Of a stretch of DNA of 64,000 bases, positions 38,962 through 48,228 are shown one piece after another. Origin of the DNA: Novosphingobium album (ex Liu et al. 2023) (GTDB lineage Bacteria > Pseudomonadota > Alphaproteobacteria > Sphingomonadales > Sphingomonadaceae). The number at the start of each line of letters is the position of its first letter. The stretch's first letter is position 1. A program made the position numbers and the translations under genes. The stretch covers positions 1 to 64,000 of the forward strand of contig NZ_JARESE010000056.1 in assembly GCF_029076845.1 (NCBI RefSeq), read 5' to 3'. The notes under the pieces are model-generated. The model was not told the DNA's origin. It was given only the letters and a program-made list of their open reading frames with translations, and made no database searches.

Positions 38962-40275
38962 CTAACGGCTGATCCGGATCGTGCCGCCGCCGCCGGTGAC
39001 TTGCCAGCCTTGCGCGCGCAGCGCGGCGGCCAGCGCATCGCCCCCGCCCGCGACCGTGACCCGCATGACCGAGGTGCCGCCGATCGCCAGGCTGGTCGTT
39101 GCCGCGCCTTGCACGCCGGCAATGCCGCGCACCGCCGCCAGCGCGGAATCGACCGCCGCCGCATCGGGCGTGGCGAACTGCACGGTCACGCTGGCGATCG
39201 CCGCGGGCGCGCCGGTCTGCGAAGGCGTGGCCAAAGGCGCGCCGGTGGCCAGGGGGCCTTCGCCCGCCTCCCCGGCCAGCGCCGCTTCGCGCGGGAGCAG
39301 CCGGGCGCGCAATTGCTCGATCGCGCGATCAAACGCCATTTGCCCGCTCAGCAGCGAGGGGTCGGGCGTCAGCACGCCTTGCGCCAGCGCGCGCTGGTAG
39401 ATGCCGTCGATCCGCAGCATCGCCTGATCGAGCATCCTGGGCACGGCCTGCTCATCGCTGGCGGTGAGCGTGAAGCTTTCGAGGAAAGTGTTGTCCGGGC
39501 CGTAGCGCGCGGTGAACGTGCCGCGCACCGGGCCGCCCGGCCATTGCCGTTCCAGCCGGGCAACGGGGATCAGCACGTCGGCCGCCTCGAACTGGTCCAG
39601 GATGTTGCGCCACCACAGGCGGCTGCGCCGGCCCGGCTGGCCGGCGGTGAGAATCAGCGATTCGCCGCCCGAGCCGGCCGGACGGACATAATCGATCGAG
39701 CTTTGCGCCGTCTGGAAGTTCGCCCAGGCCCGCTGCCACGGCCCGCGCACTTCGAAGACCTGCCGCACGCCGCCCGAATAAAGCACCGGGATCACCAGCA
39801 GCGGCGCCGATCGCGCGCGCAGGCCGCCGCCATCGGCGCGGCCGACGAACTGGCCGGCACGCGCGCGATCGAAGATCACGCCCAGCCGCGCGATATAGCG
39901 GTGCGGGCCGATCTGCTCACGCTCGATCACCACGGCCGAAACCAGCGCGTCGATCTGCTCGTCGCTCATCTGCGGGCCGCTCAGCTTTTCCCAGGCCTTG
40001 CGCTGGGCCAGCTTCCAGCCCGCCGCGCGCGCTTCCTCGCCCGTCTTGCCGGTGGTTTCCACGTCGATGCCGGAAACCTGGATATCGTCGGAATTGGCGA
40101 TCGGGGGAATGCCGCGATCGCCCTCGATCTGGGCGATCAGCCGATCCGGCCCGATCACCGCCAGCGCGGCGCACAGCCCCGCCCCCAGCGCCAGCAGGAG
40201 CTGCGCAGCCGGCCCCGGGCGCAAGCCCTTGAGAAAACGGGGGCGCGGGAAATCGCTGGGGTTTGCCATAGCCAT
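38962..40275 (-). CDS. DUF2066 domain protein, exported or membrane-anchored
   Basis: A 437-residue protein with an N-terminal hydrophobic segment (about 20-40: AQLLLALGAGLCAALAVIG) and a DUF2066 core (GWKLAQRKAWEKLSG, RYIARLGVIFDRARAGQFVG), then Ala/Gly-rich C-terminal repeats. Usually found next to hdaA and purM; role unknown. The frame reaches 40368, overlapping divergent purM; ATG 40275 was chosen, with ATG 40269 as alternative. Confidence 0.8.
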   Translation of the reverse strand: MAMANPSDFPRPRFLKGLRPGPAAQLLLALGAGLCAALAVIGPDRLIAQIEGDRGIPPIANSDDIQVSGIDVETTGKTGEEARAAGWKLAQRKAWEKLSGPQMSDEQIDALVSAVVIEREQIGPHRYIARLGVIFDRARAGQFVGRADGGGLRARSAPLLVIPVLYSGGVRQVFEVRGPWQRAWANFQTAQSSIDYVRPAGSGGESLILTAGQPGRRSRLWWRNILDQFEAADVLIPVARLERQWPGGPVRGTFTARYGPDNTFLESFTLTASDEQAVPRMLDQAMLRIDGIYQRALAQGVLTPDPSLLSGQMAFDRAIEQLRARLLPREAALAGEAGEGPLATGAPLATPSQTGAPAAIASVTVQFATPDAAAVDSALAAVRGIAGVQGAATTSLAIGGTSVMRVTVAGGGDALAAALRAQGWQVTGGGGTIRISR

Positions 40276-40343
40276 ATTCGAACCGGGCGCCTTTTGCCCA
40301 AAGGCAAGTGGAAATCCAAGCTGTAAAGCGCTAGGCGGCGCGA

Positions 40344-41447
40344 ATGGCCGACGATAAATCTCCGACAAGCTATAGCTATGAACAGGCCGGCGTCTCGATC
40401 GCCGCCGGAAACGCGCTGGTAAAGGCGATCGCGCCGCTGGCGAAAGCGACCGCGCGGCCCGGCGCCGACGCGGAACTGGGCGGCTTTGGCGGCTTCTTCG
40501 ATCCGCGCGCGGCCGGCTATGCCGATCCGCTGCTGGTCGCCGCGAACGATGGCGTGGGCACCAAGGTGAAGCTGGCGATCGATCATGACCGGCACGATGC
40601 GATCGGCATCGACCTTGTCGCCATGTGCGTCAACGACCTGATCGTCCAGGGCGCGGAGCCTTTGTTCTTCCTCGATTATTTTGCCACGGGCAAGCTCGAC
40701 AACGGCGTCGCCGAGCGCGTCGTGGCCGGCATCGCCGAGGGGTGCCGCATCGCCGGCTGCGCCCTGATCGGTGGCGAGACCGCCGAGATGCCGGGCATGT
40801 ACGCGCCGGGCGACTACGACCTTGCCGGCTTCTGCGTCGGCGCGGTGGAGCGCGGCGAGCAGCTGACCGGCGACAAGGTGCGCGATGGCGACGTGCTGCT
40901 GGGCCTTGCTTCCTCCGGCGTCCATTCGAACGGCTATTCGCTGGTGCGGCGGCTGGCGGTGGACAAGGGCTGGAGGCTGGACCGCCCCGCCCTGTTCGAT
41001 CCCGAAACGCTGCTGATCGACGCGCTGATCGAACCGACGCGGATCTATGTGAAAAGCCTGCTGCCGCTGGTCCGATCGGGCCGCATCCACGCGCTGGCGC
41101 ATGTCACTGGCGGCGGGCTGCTGGAAAACGTGCCGCGCGTGCTGCCCCTGGGGCTCCACGCCCATGTCGATGCCGATGCCTGGGCGCAGCCCCGGCTGAT
41201 GGCCTTCCTGCAGGCGCAAGGCCATATCGAGCCGGAGGAAATGGCCCGCACGTTCAATTGCGGCATCGGCATGGTGCTGGCGGTCGCGGTGGAGGACGTG
41301 CCCGACATCACCTGGGCGCTCAGCGAAGCGGGCGAGACGGTCTATCGCATCGGCGCGATTCGCCGGGGCGCGCGCGGCTGCACGGTTGCCGGCAGTGCCG
41401 AGGCATGGTCGGCGCGCGAAGCGTGGTCGGCCACGCACAATGCCTGA
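40344..41447 (+). CDS. purM: Phosphoribosylformylglycinamidine cyclo-ligase (AIR synthetase)
   Basis: ATP-dependent ring closure of FGAM to AIR in purine synthesis. 367 residues with [63 protein letters not shown] and [16 protein letters not shown]. Divergent from the DUF2066 gene. Its TGA is 8 bp before the purN ATG. Confidence 0.97.
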   Translation: MADDKSPTSYSYEQAGVSIAAGNALVKAIAPLAKATARPGADAELGGFGGFFDPRAAGYADPLLVAANDGVGTKVKLAIDHDRHDAIGIDLVAMCVNDLIVQGAEPLFFLDYFATGKLDNGVAERVVAGIAEGCRIAGCALIGGETAEMPGMYAPGDYDLAGFCVGAVERGEQLTGDKVRDGDVLLGLASSGVHSNGYSLVRRLAVDKGWRLDRPALFDPETLLIDALIEPTRIYVKSLLPLVRSGRIHALAHVTGGGLLENVPRVLPLGLHAHVDADAWAQPRLMAFLQAQGHIEPEEMARTFNCGIGMVLAVAVEDVPDITWALSEAGETVYRIGAIRRGARGCTVAGSAEAWSAREAWSATHNA

Positions 41448-41455
41448 TCGCGCCG

Positions 41456-42409
41456 ATGGCTGAACGCGCCAAGGTCGCCGTCCTGATCTCGGGCAGCGGC
41501 ACCAACATGGCCGCGCTGCTCTATGCCAGCCGCGCGCCGGACTGCCCATACGAGATCGTGCTGGTCGCCGCGAACGACCCCGAGGCCGGCGGGCTCAAGC
41601 TGGCGGCGGCCGAAGGCGTGCCGACCTTCGCGCTGTCGCACCGGGGCATGGCCCGTGCCGAGCATGACGCGGCGATGGACGCGGCGATCCGGCAAAGCGG
41701 CGCGCAATGGATCGCGCTGGCCGGCTACATGCGCATCCTGACGCCCGATTTCGTCGCGCGGTGGGAAGGCCGGATGGTCAATATCCACCCCTCGCTGCTG
41801 CCCAAGTACACCGGGCTGCACACGCACGAACGCGCGATCGCCGCCGGGGATTCGCATGGCGGCGTCACCGTGCACCTCGTCACCGCCGCGCTGGACGACG
41901 GCCCCGTGCTGGGCCAGACGCCCGTGGCGATCCTGCCCGGCGACACGCCCGGCACGCTGGCCGCGCGCGTGCTGATTGCCGAGCACCAGCTCTATTCGCG
42001 CTGCCTGGCCGCGCTGGTGACGCGCGACCGCTCGCCCGAATTCCTGCTCGAACAAGTGCGCACACGCGCGTTGGCCTTGCCCGAGGCGGATGAGACGATT
42101 TCGCACGGGATGCCCTGCTTCGGCATCATCAAGGGCAAGAAGTTCGCCTATTTCTCGCACGATCATCACGGTGACGGGCGAACCGCGCTGCTCGTCAAGA
42201 TCAGCGGGCCGGACGAGCAGGCGATGCTGATCGAGCGCGATGCGGCGCGTTTCTTCCGTCCGGCCTATTTCGGCGATGGCTGGATCGGCATCCGCATCGA
42301 CCTTGGCGGCAATGACTGGGACGAGATCGCCGACTGGCTGGCCCGCTCCTGGCGCGCGGTGGCACCCCGGAAGCTGACCAGCCTGATGGACGCGGCGGAA
42401 GAGTTTTAG
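41456..42409 (+). CDS. purN: GAR transformylase fused to a C-terminal MmcQ/YjbR domain
   Basis: A 317-residue fusion. Residues 1-190 are PurN (10-formyl-THF transfer to GAR): SGSGTNMAALL at about 10-20, GYMRILTPDFV, NIHPSLLPKYTGLHTHERAIAAGD and the catalytic Asp in ALDDGPVLGQ. Residues about 195-317 form an MmcQ/YjbR-like domain (EADETISHGMPCFGIIKGKKFAYFSHDHH, FRPAYFGDGWIGIRID, WDEIADWLARSWRAVAPRKL). Stand-alone PurN is about 190-215 residues. No stop or frameshift at the junction. Co-transcribed with purM. Confidence 0.92.
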   Translation: MAERAKVAVLISGSGTNMAALLYASRAPDCPYEIVLVAANDPEAGGLKLAAAEGVPTFALSHRGMARAEHDAAMDAAIRQSGAQWIALAGYMRILTPDFVARWEGRMVNIHPSLLPKYTGLHTHERAIAAGDSHGGVTVHLVTAALDDGPVLGQTPVAILPGDTPGTLAARVLIAEHQLYSRCLAALVTRDRSPEFLLEQVRTRALALPEADETISHGMPCFGIIKGKKFAYFSHDHHGDGRTALLVKISGPDEQAMLIERDAARFFRPAYFGDGWIGIRIDLGGNDWDEIADWLARSWRAVAPRKLTSLMDAAEEF

Positions 42410-42455
42410 CGCGTGATCCCGGCCCGGCCGTGATTCAGCCGCGCCGGATCAGGCA

Positions 42456-42710
42456 TCAGGCAACCTTGCTGCGCTCTTGCGTGATGATGCTGCCGATCTC
42501 ATCAAGCAGGGCCAGGCGCTGCCGCTTCAGTTCCTCGGCGTAATCGTCGCTCGCCGGCTCGAGTTCGGCCTCGATGCGATAGATACCCTCGTTCACTTCG
42601 TTGTAGCGCTCGACCAGCGTGGCGAAATGGGCATTCGATGCCTTGAGGTGGCGCAGCAGTTCGCCATCCTCGGGGAATTCATCGACGAGCTGGTGGGGGG
42701 TGTGAGACAT
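42456..42710 (-). CDS. DUF465 (YdcH-like) protein
   Basis: An 84-residue helical protein of the DUF465 family, HPQLVDEF-like opening (TPHQLVDEFPEDGELLRHLKASNAHF) followed by a second helix (AEELKRQRLALLDEI). Forms small alpha-hairpin/coiled-coil assemblies; role not established. Single gene between purN (convergent) and the next minus-strand gene. Confidence 0.88.
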   Translation of the reverse strand: MSHTPHQLVDEFPEDGELLRHLKASNAHFATLVERYNEVNEGIYRIEAELEPASDDYAEELKRQRLALLDEIGSIITQERSKVA

Positions 42711-42801
42711 CCGGGCTCCTTCCTGTGTTGGATAGTCAACGGCTAGGCCCGTTGCACGGTTCCCACCTTGCCCCAGATCAACTGCCGCCCGTCCTGATCC
42801 C

Positions 42802-43047
42802 CTAAACTTGTGAATATTCCACCACCGGGCGGCTTTCGCGCGTGCCGCGATAGCGGGCTTCGGGATCGTTCGGATCGCCGGCGATCAGCACATGGTCCTC
42901 ATGCACCTCGACCAGCGTGCCGACGAAGGGAAAGCCCTCAAGACTGCCGGTGACGCGGTAGCTCACCGTATCGCCGACCTTGAAGGTGGCGGGATCGAAA
43001 TTGAATTCGAAGGGGCAGGCTTCGCCTGTTTCGCCCATGCCTTGCAT
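42802..43047 (-). CDS. Small conserved protein, SH3/KOW-like beta barrel suspected
   Basis: An 81-residue protein. Not recognised by name. The core FKVGDTVSYRVTGSLEGFPFVGTLVEVHEDHVLIAGDPNDPEARYRGTRES looks like a small all-beta (SH3/KOW-like) fold. Start ATG 43047 has a strong AAGGAGAT ribosome site. Downstream of the ndk terminator, so it has its own promoter or is read-through. Confidence 0.7.
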   Translation of the reverse strand: MQGMGETGEACPFEFNFDPATFKVGDTVSYRVTGSLEGFPFVGTLVEVHEDHVLIAGDPNDPEARYRGTRESRPVVEYSQV

Positions 43048-43105
43048 CGCACATCTCCTTTGCGGCGATGATAGCGCAGTGAGACAGGATGGATCAAACG
43101 CAAAA

Positions 43106-43133
43106 AAGGCCGCCGGATCGCTCCGGCGGCCTT
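43106..43133 (-). terminator. Rho-independent terminator of ndk
   Basis: AAGGCCGCCGG (43106-43116) and CCGGCGGCCTT (43123-43133) form an 11-bp perfect stem with a 6-nt loop; on the minus strand the stem is followed by a run of T (the A run at 43102-43107 on plus). Clean intrinsic terminator 24 bp after the ndk stop. Confidence 0.9.
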
Positions 43134-43156
43134 GAACGCCTGCGGCGATCCATGGC

Positions 43157-43579
43157 TCAGCCGACAATTTCCTCGGGCTTGAAGAAGAAGGCGATCTCGA
43201 TCGCGGCATTCTCTTCGCTGTCCGAGCCGTGGACCGAATTGGCCTCGATGCTTTCGGCGAAAGCTTTGCGGATCGTGCCTTCGGCCGCGTCCTTGGGGTT
43301 GGTCGCGCCCATCACGTCACGATTGCGCTTCACCGCGTCCTCGCCTTCGAGAACCTGCACGACCACCGGGCCGGAGATCATGAATTCGACCAGCTCGCCA
43401 AAGAACGGGCGTTCCTTGTGCACCGCATAGAAGCCCTCGGCCTGCTCACGGCTCATGTGGATGCGCTTGGAGGCGACGACGCGCAGGCCCGCTTCTTCCA
43501 GCATCTTGGTGACGGCGCCCGTCAGGTTGCGACGCGTGGCATCGGGCTTGATGATCGAAAAGGTGCGGGTGACCGCCAT
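43157..43579 (-). CDS. ndk: Nucleoside diphosphate kinase
   Basis: Transfers phosphate between NTPs and NDPs through a phospho-His. 140 residues: [17 protein letters not shown] at the N-terminus and the active-site [20 protein letters not shown] with His near 117. Followed by an excellent terminator. Confidence 0.97.
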   Translation of the reverse strand: MAVTRTFSIIKPDATRRNLTGAVTKMLEEAGLRVVASKRIHMSREQAEGFYAVHKERPFFGELVEFMISGPVVVQVLEGEDAVKRNRDVMGATNPKDAAEGTIRKAFAESIEANSVHGSDSEENAAIEIAFFFKPEEIVG

Positions 43580-43703
43580 GTTTCACATTCCTTGCGAGGT
43601 TGTCTGTTCTGCAGTTGCGCGGGCCCCTAGCCGGGAAAATGCCGCGCGGCAAGCCGATGGCGCGTCCTGGCAAGGCGCGCCCATCGCCCCCGCGACAGGG
43701 GCC

Positions 43704-44138
43704 TTAGCCGGCCTCGATCCAGCGGCCGCCTTCCTGCTTCCAGTAATGCCGTTCGGCGCCTTCGCGCTGGCGCAGCAGGCGCCAGACATCGCGCGCGCCG
43801 GCCACGGTGTGATCGTCGAACAGGAAGAAGGTGCGCGCGAACGGGGTTTCGCCCTCACGCCAGATGCCGTCGGTGATCGCGAGGAAGCGCGCGCCGTTGC
43901 GCGGATCGGGCCGGTCGGACAGCAGGATCGGCTGGCGTTCCTCGCCCCCCTCGCCCACGCGACCATTGGCCAGGAAGCTTTCGGGCAGCGACCAGAGCGC
44001 CTGGCCGATGCGTTCGAGCTGGGCGGCATCGCCCGACACCACCAGCATCCGCTCCCCCGCCTTCAGCGTGGCGCGGGCCAGCAGCGGCAGCGCCGCCTCG
44101 GCGGGATCGCGGCTGAGCTGGTAGAAATCGACCCGCAT
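43704..44138 (-). CDS. holC: DNA polymerase III chi subunit
   Basis: A 144-residue clamp-loader accessory protein that binds SSB. Typical chi pattern: MRVDFYQLSRDPAEAALPLLARATLKAGERMLVVS, then LWSLPESFLANGR, PILLSDRPDPRNGARFLAITDG, and WRLLRQREGAERHYWKQEGGRW. Adjacent to pepA as in many proteobacteria (29 bp after the pepA stop). Confidence 0.88.
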   Translation of the reverse strand: MRVDFYQLSRDPAEAALPLLARATLKAGERMLVVSGDAAQLERIGQALWSLPESFLANGRVGEGGEERQPILLSDRPDPRNGARFLAITDGIWREGETPFARTFFLFDDHTVAGARDVWRLLRQREGAERHYWKQEGGRWIEAG

Positions 44139-44167
44139 CGCCGCGTGCCCGCCCCCGGTCTTCGCCC

Positions 44168-45631
44168 TCAGCTTTCCAGCGTGTCGCGCACGAAGCGGTC
44201 GAGCAGGCGCACGCCGAAGCCGGTCGCGCCCTTGTCCCAGGTGGCGCCCGGCTTGTCGGCCCACACGGTGCCGGCGATATCGAGATGCGCCCAGGGCGTG
44301 TCGTTCTCGATGAAGCGCTTGATGAACTGCGCCGCCGTGATCGAGCCGCCGAAGCGCGAGCCGACATTCTTCATGTCCGCGATCGCGCTGTCGATCTGCT
44401 TGTCATAGGCCGGGCCCATCGGGAAACGCCAGAGCCGGTCGCCCGAAGCCTCGCCCGCCGCCACCAGCGCAGCGGCCAGATCGTCGTTGTTCGAGAAGAT
44501 GCCGGCATATTCGTGCGCCAGCGCGGCGATGATCGCGCCGGTCAGCGTCGCCAGATCGACAATCCGCGCGGGCGCGTATTCGCGCTGCACCCAGGTCAGC
44601 GCGTCGCACAGCACCAGCCGCCCTTCCGCATCGGTATTGATCACCTCGATCGTCTGGCCCGACATCGAGGTGACGACATCGCCCGGACGCTGCGCCTTGC
44701 CGTCAGGCATGTTCTCCACCAGCCCGCACACGCCCACGACATTGGCTTTCGCCCCGCGCAGCGCGAGCGCGAGCATCGTGCCCGCCACCGCGCCGGCGCC
44801 ACCCATGTCCCACTTCATGTCTTCCATGCCCGCCGCGGGCTTCAGGCAGATGCCGCCGGTATCGAACGTCACGCCCTTGCCGACGAAGGCGACCGGCTTC
44901 TGCCCGGCCGCGCCGCCGTTCCATTCCATCACCAGCAGGCGGGCCGGCCGGGCCGAGCCTTGCGCGACGCCCAGCAGCGAGCCCATGCCGAGCGCGGCCA
45001 TCTCCGTCTCGTCCAGCACGCGCAGCTTCAGGCCGGTGCCTTCCATCAGCGCCAGGCAGCGCGCGACGAAAGTTTCGGGATAGATCGTATTGGCCGGCTC
45101 GGTCACCAGCTCGCGCGTGAATTCGACGCCGCGCGCCAGCGCGCCTTCGATTTCCCAGAGCGCCGCCGTCCCCTCGGGCGCGCCGGCCACGGCGATTTCG
45201 GCGAGCGAGGGCTTTTTCTCGTCGGTCAGTCTGGTGCGATAGGCATCGTGCCGCCAGCCGCGCAGGCGCAGGCCCAGCAGCGCCGCCACCGCTTCGGCGG
45301 CGGAAAGGCCCGCGCCGGTGAAATCGAGCGTCAGCACGGTCTCGCCCGAGGTCAGGTACTTGGCGGCAAGGCTGGCACCGGCCCGCTCGATCGCGCCGAT
45401 GCGATCGTCCGCGCCGGGCTTGCCGATCCCCGCCAGGGCCACGCGCATGATCGCTCCGTCGCGCTCCACGAAACCTTCGAAAAGCTGCGCGGCCTTGCCG
45501 GAAAAGCGCGAAAGCCGGGCGCCTTCGGTCAGCACGGGTTCAAGATCGGCCGGTATCGCATCCTGGTTCACAAGGCGGGCCAGCAGGCGAGAGGGCTGGC
45601 TGGATGTCGCGTCAAGGAACTGGATCTGCAT
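44168..45631 (-). CDS. pepA: Leucyl aminopeptidase (M17)
   Basis: Cytosolic bimetallic aminopeptidase. 487 residues: N-terminal M17 domain, then the catalytic half with VGKGVTFDTGGICLKPAAGMEDMKWDM and the signature NTDAEGRLVLCDAL. Metal ligands (Lys, Asp, Asp, Glu) are visible in these motifs. Divergent from lptD with 85 bp between starts; holC follows. Confidence 0.95.
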   Translation of the reverse strand: MQIQFLDATSSQPSRLLARLVNQDAIPADLEPVLTEGARLSRFSGKAAQLFEGFVERDGAIMRVALAGIGKPGADDRIGAIERAGASLAAKYLTSGETVLTLDFTGAGLSAAEAVAALLGLRLRGWRHDAYRTRLTDEKKPSLAEIAVAGAPEGTAALWEIEGALARGVEFTRELVTEPANTIYPETFVARCLALMEGTGLKLRVLDETEMAALGMGSLLGVAQGSARPARLLVMEWNGGAAGQKPVAFVGKGVTFDTGGICLKPAAGMEDMKWDMGGAGAVAGTMLALALRGAKANVVGVCGLVENMPDGKAQRPGDVVTSMSGQTIEVINTDAEGRLVLCDALTWVQREYAPARIVDLATLTGAIIAALAHEYAGIFSNNDDLAAALVAAGEASGDRLWRFPMGPAYDKQIDSAIADMKNVGSRFGGSITAAQFIKRFIENDTPWAHLDIAGTVWADKPGATWDKGATGFGVRLLDRFVRDTLES

Positions 45632-45716
45632 GGTAACTCCTGCGTCGTGCCGAAATGGCGGCGGACTGCCGCAACGCCGGATTGCAGTTAGGCGCGGCCG
45701 GTGCGATAGGCAAGCC

Positions 45717-48059
45717 ATGCTCCCGGCCGCGCCGTCATCGCTGCAAGCCTTTACTGGTCGCTTGCGCCCGCTGTCGCTGGGGGGGCTGCGCCTCTTGTCG
45801 TCGGGGGCGCTTTCGCGCGGCGCGCTGGCGGTGGCGCTCGCTTTCATCGCCCTGCCCGCCGCCGCGATGGCGCAGGACCTGGCCGCGCCGATCGGCGATC
45901 CCTCGCCGGCGATTCCGCCCCCGCCGGGCCCGGCCGGCGAAACCGCCGCGGGCGAGATTCCCATCGCTTTCGAGGCGGACCGGATCGAATACGCGGAAAA
46001 GACCGAGGATGTCACCGCCAGCGGCAATGTCGTGCTGCGCCGGCAGGGCCAGTCGGTCGCGGCCGATACCGTCACCTGGAATCGCACCAGCGGGCAAATC
46101 GTCGCCACCGGCAACGTGCGCATGGTCGACGAGGACGGCAACCAGCTCTTCACCGAACGCGTCGAGCTGACCGACGAACTCAAGACCGGCGCGATGGAGA
46201 ACCTGCTGATCGCGCTGCGCCAGGGCGGCCGGCTGGCCGCCACGCGCGGCCAGCGCATGGGCGATGGCAATATCGTCCTCACCAGCGCCGCCTATACCGG
46301 CTGCGAGGTGGAGGATGCCCAAGGCTGCCCCCGCAAGCCGAGCTGGCGCGTCACCGCCCAGCAAGTGCTCTATGACGATGCCGACAAGCGCATCAGCTTT
46401 CGCGGCGCGCGGCTGGTGCTGTTCGATACGGTGGCGCTGCCGCTGCCGGGCCTGCGCGTCACCACCGATGGCCGCGCGGTGTCCGGCCTGCTGGTGCCCG
46501 ATTTCCGCTTCACGCCATCGAACGGCGTGGAGATCAGCGATTCCTACTACGTCCGCATCGCCGAAAACCGCGATCTGACCGCGACCGGCTATGTCTATAC
46601 CAAGGTCGCGCCGATGGCGCAGTTGCAGTACCGCGCGCTGACCGACAAGGGCGCCTACCAGATCACCGGCTATGCCACGTTCAGCAGCCGCATCCCGATC
46701 GTCGGCTCCGCCCCCACCGCCGAAAGCGACTTTCGCGGCTATATCTTCGCCAATGGCCGCCTCCAGCTCGACCCGCACTGGAGCGTGACCGGATCGATCC
46801 GCCGCGCGTCCGACCGCACGTTCCTGCGCCGCTATGACATCAGCCGCGACGACCGGCTGCGATCGACCGTGGAAGTGGAGCGGATCGACCAGGACAGCTA
46901 TCTCTCGATCGCCGGCTGGACCACGCAGACGATGCGCGTCGGCGTCGTCCAGGGTGCGCAGCCGGTGGCGCTGCCGGCGATCGACTATCGCCGCCGCTTC
47001 GACGATCCGCTGCTGGGCGGCAAGATCGAGACGCAAGTGAACTCGCTGGCGATCCTGCGCAACCAGGGGCAGGACACGCAGCGCGCCTTCGCCCGCGCGC
47101 AGTGGACCTTGCGCCAGATCACCGGACTGGGCCAGGAAGTGACGCTGACCGGGCTGCTGCGCGGCGACCTTTATCACTCCGACGAGAACGAGCTGACCTC
47201 GACCGAGATCTATCGCGGCGACAAGGGCTGGAAGACGCGCGGCGTCGCCACGGCCGCGCTTGACGTGAAGTGGCCGTTCGTCGGCCAGGTGTTCGGCGGC
47301 ACGCAAGTGCTGACCCCGCGCGTCCAGCTCGTCGCCAGCCCCTCGATCGCCAACCTTTCGGTGCCCAACGAGGATGCCCGCGCGATCGAGCTGGAAGACA
47401 GCAACCTCTTCGCGCTCAACCGCTTCCCCGGCTATGACCGGATCGAGGACGGCGTGCGCTTCACTTATGGGCTGGACTGGCAGTTCGAACGGCCGCTCTG
47501 GCGGATCAAGACGACGATCGGACAATCCATCCGGCTGAGCGACGAGCCGACGCTGCTGCCCGACGGCACCGGGCTGACCAGCAAGACCTCCGACATCGTC
47601 GGCCGCACCGAAGTGCGCTATCGCAACATCGTCAAGCTGGTGCACCGCTTCCGGCTGGACAAGGACGGCTTCGCGGTGCGCCGCAACGAGTTCGACGCGG
47701 TCGTCGGCAACAGCGGCACTTATGCCGAGATCGGCTATACCAAGCTCAACCGCGACATCTCCAGCGCGATCGAGGACTTGCAGGACCGCGAGGAAGCCCG
47801 CTTCGCCGGCCGCGTCGCCTTCGCCAAGTACTGGTCGCTGTTCGGCTCGGCCGTGGTCAACCTGACCGACCGCAAGGAAGACCCGACGTTCGGATCGGAC
47901 GGCTTCCAGCCGATCCGCACCCGCATCGGCGCCGCTTATGAGGACGATTGCCTGGAAATCGCGCTGACCTGGCGGCGCGACTATGTCGCCACGGGCGACG
48001 TGCGCAAGGGCAACTCGTTCCAGATCCGCTTCGCGCTGCGCAATCTGGGCTTCCAGTAG
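45717..48059 (+). CDS. lptD: LPS-assembly protein LptD
   Basis: Outer-membrane beta-barrel that inserts lipopolysaccharide-type glycolipids with LptE. 780 residues: signal region to about 55 (GALSRGALAVALAFIALPAAAMAQ), an N-terminal OstA/jelly-roll domain about 75-200 (FEADRIEYAEKTEDVTASGNVVLRRQGQ), then the barrel. Cysteines at CEVEDAQGC and C-terminal DDCLEIAL may form the interdomain disulfides. Start ATG 45717. First gene of the lptD-surA-pdxA-rsmA group; sphingomonads often lack conventional LPS yet keep LptD. Confidence 0.93.
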   Translation: MLPAAPSSLQAFTGRLRPLSLGGLRLLSSGALSRGALAVALAFIALPAAAMAQDLAAPIGDPSPAIPPPPGPAGETAAGEIPIAFEADRIEYAEKTEDVTASGNVVLRRQGQSVAADTVTWNRTSGQIVATGNVRMVDEDGNQLFTERVELTDELKTGAMENLLIALRQGGRLAATRGQRMGDGNIVLTSAAYTGCEVEDAQGCPRKPSWRVTAQQVLYDDADKRISFRGARLVLFDTVALPLPGLRVTTDGRAVSGLLVPDFRFTPSNGVEISDSYYVRIAENRDLTATGYVYTKVAPMAQLQYRALTDKGAYQITGYATFSSRIPIVGSAPTAESDFRGYIFANGRLQLDPHWSVTGSIRRASDRTFLRRYDISRDDRLRSTVEVERIDQDSYLSIAGWTTQTMRVGVVQGAQPVALPAIDYRRRFDDPLLGGKIETQVNSLAILRNQGQDTQRAFARAQWTLRQITGLGQEVTLTGLLRGDLYHSDENELTSTEIYRGDKGWKTRGVATAALDVKWPFVGQVFGGTQVLTPRVQLVASPSIANLSVPNEDARAIELEDSNLFALNRFPGYDRIEDGVRFTYGLDWQFERPLWRIKTTIGQSIRLSDEPTLLPDGTGLTSKTSDIVGRTEVRYRNIVKLVHRFRLDKDGFAVRRNEFDAVVGNSGTYAEIGYTKLNRDISSAIEDLQDREEARFAGRVAFAKYWSLFGSAVVNLTDRKEDPTFGSDGFQPIRTRIGAAYEDDCLEIALTWRRDYVATGDVRKGNSFQIRFALRNLGFQ

Positions 48060-48228
48060 TGCGGTGGAGGGCGTTTGCCAGCCTTACGCAAAGCCGCTAT
48101 CGGACCTGCTCAGATCAGGTTAAGCCGCCTGGGGACAGGAGCGGGCTTGGCGCGGAAATCGGTCCGGCGCAGGCCCGAACCTTTTGAGGGGCCGGACCGA
48201 TCCGGCCGGAGACGGGATTGAGATCACG

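Noticed and set aside
45735..47645. A 636-residue minus-strand frame opposite lptD
   Set aside because: Shadow of lptD; no start signals or domain.
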